Shown: one piece after another, positions 7,845-11,232 of the stretch
Layout of the letters: every line of letters starts with the position of its first letter
How positions within the stretch are numbered: the stretch's first letter is position 1
NCBI GenBank assembly: GCA_046760155.1
Contig: JBHIDQ010000046.1
Span: forward strand, 1-11,232
DNA from: JBHIDQ01 sp046760155
Lineage (GTDB): Bacteria > Chloroflexota > Dehalococcoidia > Dehalococcoidales > RBG-16-60-22
DNA length: 11,232 nt
Reading direction: 5' to 3'
Notes under the pieces: model-generated
Told to the model about the DNA's origin: nothing
Databases searched by the model: none
The model's input: only the letters and a program-made list of their open reading frames with translations
Position numbers and translations under genes: made by a program

Positions 7845-7873
7845 TTGACCTTCTCTTTTTTTCGTGCTACATT
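7845..7873 (+). promoter_or_regulatory. Promoter of tRNA-Arg
   Basis: TTGACC (7845-7850), a 17-nt spacer ending in TGC, and TACATT (7868-7873) give an extended -10 sigma70-type promoter. Transcription would start around 7880, about ten bases before the mature tRNA 5' end. The spacer holds a run of seven T. Confidence 0.7.
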
Positions 7874-7889
7874 TGAAGGTAAACTGTTT

Positions 7890-7966
7890 GTCCCTGTAGC
7901 TCAGTTGGACAGAGCGGCTGCCTTCTAAGCAGCGGGTCGTGGGTTCGAATCCCTCCAGGGACGCCA
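7890..7966 (+). tRNA. tRNA-Arg, anticodon UCU (reads AGA/AGG)
   Basis: All arms can be folded by eye. The acceptor is GTCCCTG (7890-7896) with CAGGGAC (7956-7962). The D stem is GCTC/GAGC (7899-7902, 7912-7915). The anticodon stem is GCTGC/GCAGC (7917-7921, 7929-7933) with loop CTTCTAA and anticodon TCT at 7924-7926. The T loop is TTCGAAT (7944-7950). G73 is at 7963 and an encoded CCA at 7964-7966. The T stem GTGGG/CCCTC has one U-U mismatch at pair 50-64. Otherwise the structure is canonical, so the gene should be functional. Confidence 0.97.
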
Positions 7967-7968
7967 CT

Positions 7969-7993
7969 AAAGCTGACTAGAGCAGTTGCTTTT
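7969..7993 (+). terminator. Possible weak terminator after tRNA-Arg
   Basis: AAAGC (7969-7973) can pair with GCTTT (7988-7992), with partial inner pairing, and the stem runs into TTTT (7990-7993). It is AU-rich and imperfect, so this is a low-confidence call. The rest of the 142-nt gap to the convergent gene shows no gene and no strong terminator for either strand. Confidence 0.3.
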
Positions 7994-8108
7994 CGTGTGT
8001 GCAATGTAGCCCAAAGCCTTGAAAGTGAGAATCAGTAATTTCAAATGTCGAAAGTATGCCACTAGCTTTGCCGTAGCTATAGGAGTATTCCACGCTAGTC
8101 ATATTTCT

Positions 8109-9821
8109 TTAAGACACCGCTGCCATTGCCACTTCTGTCGGTAGCGGTTCATACTCTACAATCTTGTCTAGGCTCGTTCCCATAGAAGCATCGGTTTCCC
8201 GGTCCACTATAATCTCAATAACTGATGGCCAATTTGCTTCTACGGCTCTCTTTAGCGCTGGTTTTATTTCAGCGGGATCTTCTACTCGCTGACCATAGGC
8301 ACCATAAGCCTCGGCAAACTTGACAAAGTCCACCATCGTTCCCTCATACCAAGTAGTGACCTCGAAGTTCATATCATAGATGTATTTCTCCTGCTGGCGA
8401 ATGAGGCTTAGATAACCGTTGTTAATTACGATAACAATGATAGGAATATTATACATTACTGCCATTGCCATTTCTTCACCGCAAAATCCCAGGCCGTAAT
8501 CACCGACTATGTCAACTACAATTTTCTCAGGTTGGGCAACCTTAGCTCCTATCGCTGCAGGTAGGTCCCAACCTAGAGGGCCGGCACCACCCGGTAAAAG
8601 ATAGTGGCGGGGCTTGAATATCCTTTGAAATTGTGATGACCAGATTTGATTTAGACCAATACAAGTGGTAAATACCGTATCCTCATCAAAGAACTCATTT
8701 ATTTCTTTAAACACCCGCTGTGGCTTAATGGGAATTTGGTCAAAATCTAACCGGCGCTCATATTGTAATCGCATTTTTGGTATGGCATCTATTTGCTCAC
8801 TAGATTCTCTTTGTGGAGTCATCCTTTTGGCCATTTCAAGTAATGCTTGTAAGGCGAGTTTGGCATCAGCGACGATGCCTAAGTCGGTAGGAATAATACG
8901 ACCAATTTGAGTTGGCTCAATATCAATATGAATGAATTTCCTATCTTTAGTGTAGACATCTAGGGTACCAGTATGGCGGTCAGAGAAGCGGCAGCCAACC
9001 CCCAATACCAAGTCTGATTCGAGGAAAATTTTATTACCATACGGGGTGTTGCAGGAAGTTCCCACTTGCCCGGCATAGAGAGGGTGGTCAGCAGCAATGC
9101 CGCTCTTACCCATAAGTGAAGTAACCACGGGTATAGAGAGATACTCCGCTAGTTCAATGAACTCACTACAGGCGTTGGCAATTATCACTCCACCCCCCAA
9201 GAGCATTAATGGTTTTTCTGCTTCCAGTATCATCTCCAAGGCTTTCTTGATTTTACGATTATCCGGTGCCGGTTTCAGAATCTCTAGAGACGAGTCAATA
9301 CTGGCATCATATTCCACTTCACGTCGCTGAACATCCAGGGGAAGGTCAATAAGAACTGGGCCCGGACGCCCCTCTTTGGCGATGCGAAACGCTTGCCTGG
9401 TGATAGAAGGAAGCTGGCTGGCTTCCGTAACGCAATAGCTTTTTTTGGTGATAGGCTTAACAATATCAGCTATTTCTGCAGCTTGGAAGGCTTCCTTCCC
9501 TAACTGGGCAACAACTGCCTGTCCGGTGACGGCAATTATGGGAATAGAATCTACTTTAGCCGCGTATAGTCCGGTTACCATATTTGTCCCCGCTGGTCCT
9601 GAGGTCCCCGCACATATGCCCACTTTGCCGCTGGCCCTAGCATAGCCATCAGCAGCGTGGGAGGCACCTTCTTCATGACGGGCTAAATAGTGCTTTATCT
9701 TTGACTTTCTTAAAGCACTGTAAAAAGGTAATATGGCTGCCCCCGGAATGCCAAAAATAACCTCCACTCCTTCATCTTCCAGTATTCTGACCATTGCTTC
9801 GGCGGCTTGCATTCTACTCAT
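8109..9821 (-). CDS. Glyoxylate carboligase-like thiamine-diphosphate enzyme (acetolactate synthase superfamily)
   Basis: Of known families, the 570 residues align along their whole length best with glyoxylate carboligase (Gcl), which joins two glyoxylates into tartronate semialdehyde and CO2. Shared stretches are FGIPGAAILPFYSALRK (23-39), GTSGPAGTNMVTGLYAA (72-88), DSIPI (91-95), GRPGPVLIDLP (151-161), the FAD-domain HIDIEPTQIGR (298-308), GPLGW (414-418), the diphosphate-binding GDYGLGF (440-446) with NNGYLSLIRQ (467-476), and a C-terminus SMGTSLDKIVEYE (546-558). Unlike E. coli Gcl, which has Val51, this protein has Glu50 in LARHEEGASH, the canonical catalytic Glu of acetolactate synthase. 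A dedicated acetolactate synthase or related lyase is therefore possible. The ATG has AAGGGAG six bases upstream. No tartronate-semialdehyde reductase or small ALS subunit is present in the window. It lies downstream of an IclR regulator, as gcl does under AllR in E. coli. Confidence 0.9.
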   Translation of the reverse strand: MSRMQAAEAMVRILEDEGVEVIFGIPGAAILPFYSALRKSKIKHYLARHEEGASHAADGYARASGKVGICAGTSGPAGTNMVTGLYAAKVDSIPIIAVTGQAVVAQLGKEAFQAAEIADIVKPITKKSYCVTEASQLPSITRQAFRIAKEGRPGPVLIDLPLDVQRREVEYDASIDSSLEILKPAPDNRKIKKALEMILEAEKPLMLLGGGVIIANACSEFIELAEYLSIPVVTSLMGKSGIAADHPLYAGQVGTSCNTPYGNKIFLESDLVLGVGCRFSDRHTGTLDVYTKDRKFIHIDIEPTQIGRIIPTDLGIVADAKLALQALLEMAKRMTPQRESSEQIDAIPKMRLQYERRLDFDQIPIKPQRVFKEINEFFDEDTVFTTCIGLNQIWSSQFQRIFKPRHYLLPGGAGPLGWDLPAAIGAKVAQPEKIVVDIVGDYGLGFCGEEMAMAVMYNIPIIVIVINNGYLSLIRQQEKYIYDMNFEVTTWYEGTMVDFVKFAEAYGAYGQRVEDPAEIKPALKRAVEANWPSVIEIIVDRETDASMGTSLDKIVEYEPLPTEVAMAAVS

Positions 9822-9866
9822 TTCTTACTCCCTTTCTGATAGTGTCTTGTTGGTTATACGCCAAAT

Positions 9867-10046
9867 TTACCTGGGGCAAAATGTAATATTGGGAAGCCAC
9901 ATAGCTAATGGGGGATAGAAAATAACAATAACCAAGCCTATAAACTGAAGGAAGAGGAAAGGTATGGTAGACTTGATGATTTCCCACATCGTTATTTCGG
10001 GAGGGGCACCAGCACCTACCTTCATAAATAAAATCTTTATTTTCCC
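9867..10046 (-). pseudogene. Remnant of TRAP transporter large permease (DctM), C-terminal end only
   Basis: In the minus frame ending at TAA 9867-9869, translation gives a stretch typical of the last transmembrane helix of DctM: GAGAPPEITMWEIIKSTIP, a hydrophobic segment, then YPPLAMWLPNI, followed by the stop. DctM is the 12-helix permease of TRAP solute importers and has over 400 residues, but only about 60 codons remain here. The frame is blocked upstream by TAG (10047-10049) and TGA (10068-10070). A possible PIG motif of the preceding loop survives between them. The ATG at 10023-10025 would give 52 residues but has no Shine-Dalgarno. The fragment lies between the IclR regulator and the Gcl-like gene and suggests that a TRAP operon was deleted there. 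Confidence 0.72.
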
Positions 10047-10124
10047 CTAGCAGAGCCTGCCTATCGGTCAGTTTCTTCCCCCTGCATGTTTCATTTTTCC
10101 TTGCTTGTTCATAAGAAGTAAACT

Positions 10125-10880
10125 TCACTCACCTCGATATCCTATCGCTTGAGAAATTTCCAATCCACAATTCTTGACTAACAATTTTAGCTCGCGCACT
10201 CGATCGCTATTTAGACGAGCCGAAGGCCCGGAAATACTGACTGCAGCCACTACATTTCCATTGCCATCCTTTACCGGTGATGCAATACACCTTACTCCTA
10301 GCTCGGTCTCCTCATCATCCTCTGCGATACCGTCTCGCTTGGCAATTAGTAACTCATTTTTCAGCTTACCAGTGTCTGTTATAGTCTTGCTGGTACACTG
10401 AGGAAGGCCGTAACAATTCAGATATCTTTGCAGTTCTTCCTCTCTCATGTTGGCCAAGAAGGTTTTTCCTACTCCTGTGCAATGCAAAGACACCCTGTTC
10501 CCCACTTCCGTGAACATCCGCAATAAGTAGGAATGGGATTCGAGGTGCTCAATATAAACAGCCTCGCTTGAATCCAAAATGGCGAGATTTACTGCTTCAC
10601 CTGTTGCCGCATTTAGCTTCTCTAGAAAAGGAAGTGCTGCATCTCTAACTTTGACTTTCTTCTTAATAGCACTACTAAAGCCCAGAAGTTTTAGACCCAG
10701 AGAATACTTTCCCCTCTTCTGCTGTCGGCTAAGATAACCTCTCTTGACAAGAGTCGAAGCAAGTCTATAAGCGGTGCTGACATTCAGCCCACTTAGACTT
10801 GCCAATTGCGATATTCTAAGTTCGCCTTCGTGCTGCAAGAATATTTCTAAAACGTCAAGCGCTTTCTCGAGTCTTTCCAT
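10125..10880 (-). CDS. IclR-family transcriptional regulator
   Basis: This is a DNA-binding regulator with an effector-sensing domain. Of 251 residues, 1-60 form the winged helix-turn-helix (LRISQLASLSGLNVSTAYRL recognition region, GKYSLG wing). Residues 75-250 are the IclR effector domain, with the hinge TGVGKTFLA (135-143) and the signature GIAEDDEETELGVRC (184-198) followed by SPVKDGNGNVVAAVSISGP (201-219). Length is normal. It is the first gene of a unit whose next intact gene is the Gcl-like enzyme. In E. coli the IclR-family AllR controls gcl and responds to glyoxylate and allantoin, so a similar small-acid effector is plausible but unproven. No Shine-Dalgarno is visible before the ATG, which lies 20 nt from a TATAAT, so the leader must be very short. 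Confidence 0.95.
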   Translation of the reverse strand: MERLEKALDVLEIFLQHEGELRISQLASLSGLNVSTAYRLASTLVKRGYLSRQQKRGKYSLGLKLLGFSSAIKKKVKVRDAALPFLEKLNAATGEAVNLAILDSSEAVYIEHLESHSYLLRMFTEVGNRVSLHCTGVGKTFLANMREEELQRYLNCYGLPQCTSKTITDTGKLKNELLIAKRDGIAEDDEETELGVRCIASPVKDGNGNVVAAVSISGPSARLNSDRVRELKLLVKNCGLEISQAIGYRGE

Positions 10881-10895
10881 AATTTTTTTAGCCAG

Positions 10896-10937
10896 TGAAA
10901 ATTATATTCAATTAATGAAAATTTACAACAAATTTGT
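10896..10937. promoter_or_regulatory. Candidate operator: 20-bp-phased direct repeats plus palindrome
   Basis: TGAAAATT occurs at 10896-10903 and again at 10916-10923, exactly 20 bp apart, bracketing the -10 and touching the -35. The palindrome ACAAATTTGT (10928-10937) abuts the -35. An inverted TTTTCA follows at 10942-10947. The layout fits repressor binding on one DNA face, as in IclR autoregulation, but the AT-rich context makes chance repeats possible. Confidence 0.4.
10901..10928 (-). promoter_or_regulatory. Promoter of the iclR-type gene
   Basis: On the minus strand TTGTAA (10923-10928), a 16-nt spacer and a perfect -10 TATAAT (10901-10906) precede the ATG at 10880. Transcription would start near 10894, leaving a leader of only about 14 nt without a Shine-Dalgarno. 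Confidence 0.6.
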
Positions 10938-11232
10938 CTGGTTTTCAATACGCTAAAGTAAGCATTTCGTGTTTTAAAAAGACCTTGTTTTGCCTTTGAT
11001 ACTCGTGGTCGATACTTATTATCGATAATCCTAGGCCTATTCTCTCAATTTTTTAACCCGGTTCTTAGACGTTTTAAACAGAATACATTAAAGTTATTTT
11101 AACCACAGTAGTAAGTAGACTGTTCATTTAATCTTATAGTAGAATTGATACCAAAATATCGCGACGACTTTTACGAAAGTCTCACACCTGTCTGAAATAG
11201 TGAACAGATGGAAAAGCAGGGATTGTTGAGGA
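10938..11232. other. Gene-free AT-rich region, probably the leader of a gene starting beyond the right edge
   Basis: No convincing coding region was found here on either strand. It contains a 12-bp palindrome ATTATCGATAAT (11018-11029), a perfect hairpin GACTTT-TACG-AAAGTC (11166-11181), and the inverted pair CTGTTCA (11120-11126) / TGAACAG (11201-11207). The window ends in TTGAGGA, a Shine-Dalgarno-like sequence on the plus strand. An ATG at 11208-11210 opens a frame to the edge (MEKQGLLR) but has no Shine-Dalgarno. The likeliest reading is the promoter and 5' leader of a gene divergent from the IclR regulator. Confidence 0.4.

Noticed and set aside
9814..10128. 104-codon open frame on the minus strand, overlapping the IclR stop (GTGA) and the start of the Gcl-like gene
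   Set aside because: The composition is unlike a folded protein and no family is recognisable. A different frame of the same DNA carries a DctM-like helix, so this frame is probably an accident of the decayed remnant.
11031..11039. Overlapping small palindromes CCTAGG and AGGCCT
   Set aside because: Six-base palindromes are expected by chance, and no spacing or repeat links them to a promoter.
11208..11232. ATG opening a plus-strand frame to the window edge
   Set aside because: No Shine-Dalgarno precedes it and only eight codons are visible. The GAGGA at the very edge suggests a start further right.

Overview
The window looks like ordinary bacterial chromosome of moderate GC content, with an AT-richer right end. 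It most likely comes from an uncultivated Chloroflexota of the Dehalococcoidia type. This is inferred from three things: an archaeal-type (ApgM) phosphoglycerate mutase, dxs placed directly upstream of pgk, and an IclR / glyoxylate-carboligase-like pair beside remains of a TRAP transporter. No rRNA or marker phylogeny is available here, so the assignment is tentative.

Positions 1-7146 hold one long minus-strand transcription unit. In transcription order it is promoter, dxs, pgk, apgM, tpiA, miaA, dapF (dapF runs off the left edge, nearly complete). Spacing is tight: tpiA and miaA overlap by an ATGA, and the other gaps are 26-74 nt. The set mixes lower glycolysis (TpiA, Pgk, ApgM) with the entry step of the MEP isoprenoid pathway (Dxs, which uses glyceraldehyde-3-phosphate and pyruvate), a tRNA-modifying enzyme that uses the isoprenoid DMAPP (MiaA), and lysine/DAP synthesis (DapF). 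A strong extended -10 sigma70-type promoter lies in the short divergent gap before dxs. A palindrome and a weak hairpin with a T-run sit between dxs and pgk and may tune read-through.

Positions 7158-7993 are on the plus strand: a DedA-family membrane protein, possibly translated from a leaderless mRNA, then a tRNA-Arg(UCU) with encoded CCA and its own strong promoter.

Positions 8109-10928 form a second minus-strand unit: an IclR-family regulator, a decayed C-terminal fragment of a TRAP transporter large permease (DctM), and a thiamine-diphosphate enzyme that aligns along its whole length with glyoxylate carboligase. This enzyme keeps the canonical catalytic glutamate that E. coli Gcl lacks, so its reaction is uncertain. 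The IclR promoter is overlapped by two direct repeats spaced exactly 20 bp and abuts a palindrome, which suggests autoregulation.

Positions 10929-11232 contain no convincing gene. The stretch is AT-rich, holds small palindromes and a hairpin, and ends in a Shine-Dalgarno-like GAGGA, which suggests that a plus-strand gene starts just beyond the window. No CRISPR array, insertion sequence or prophage was seen. The most interesting items are the atypical Gcl-like enzyme and the hidden TRAP remnant beside it.
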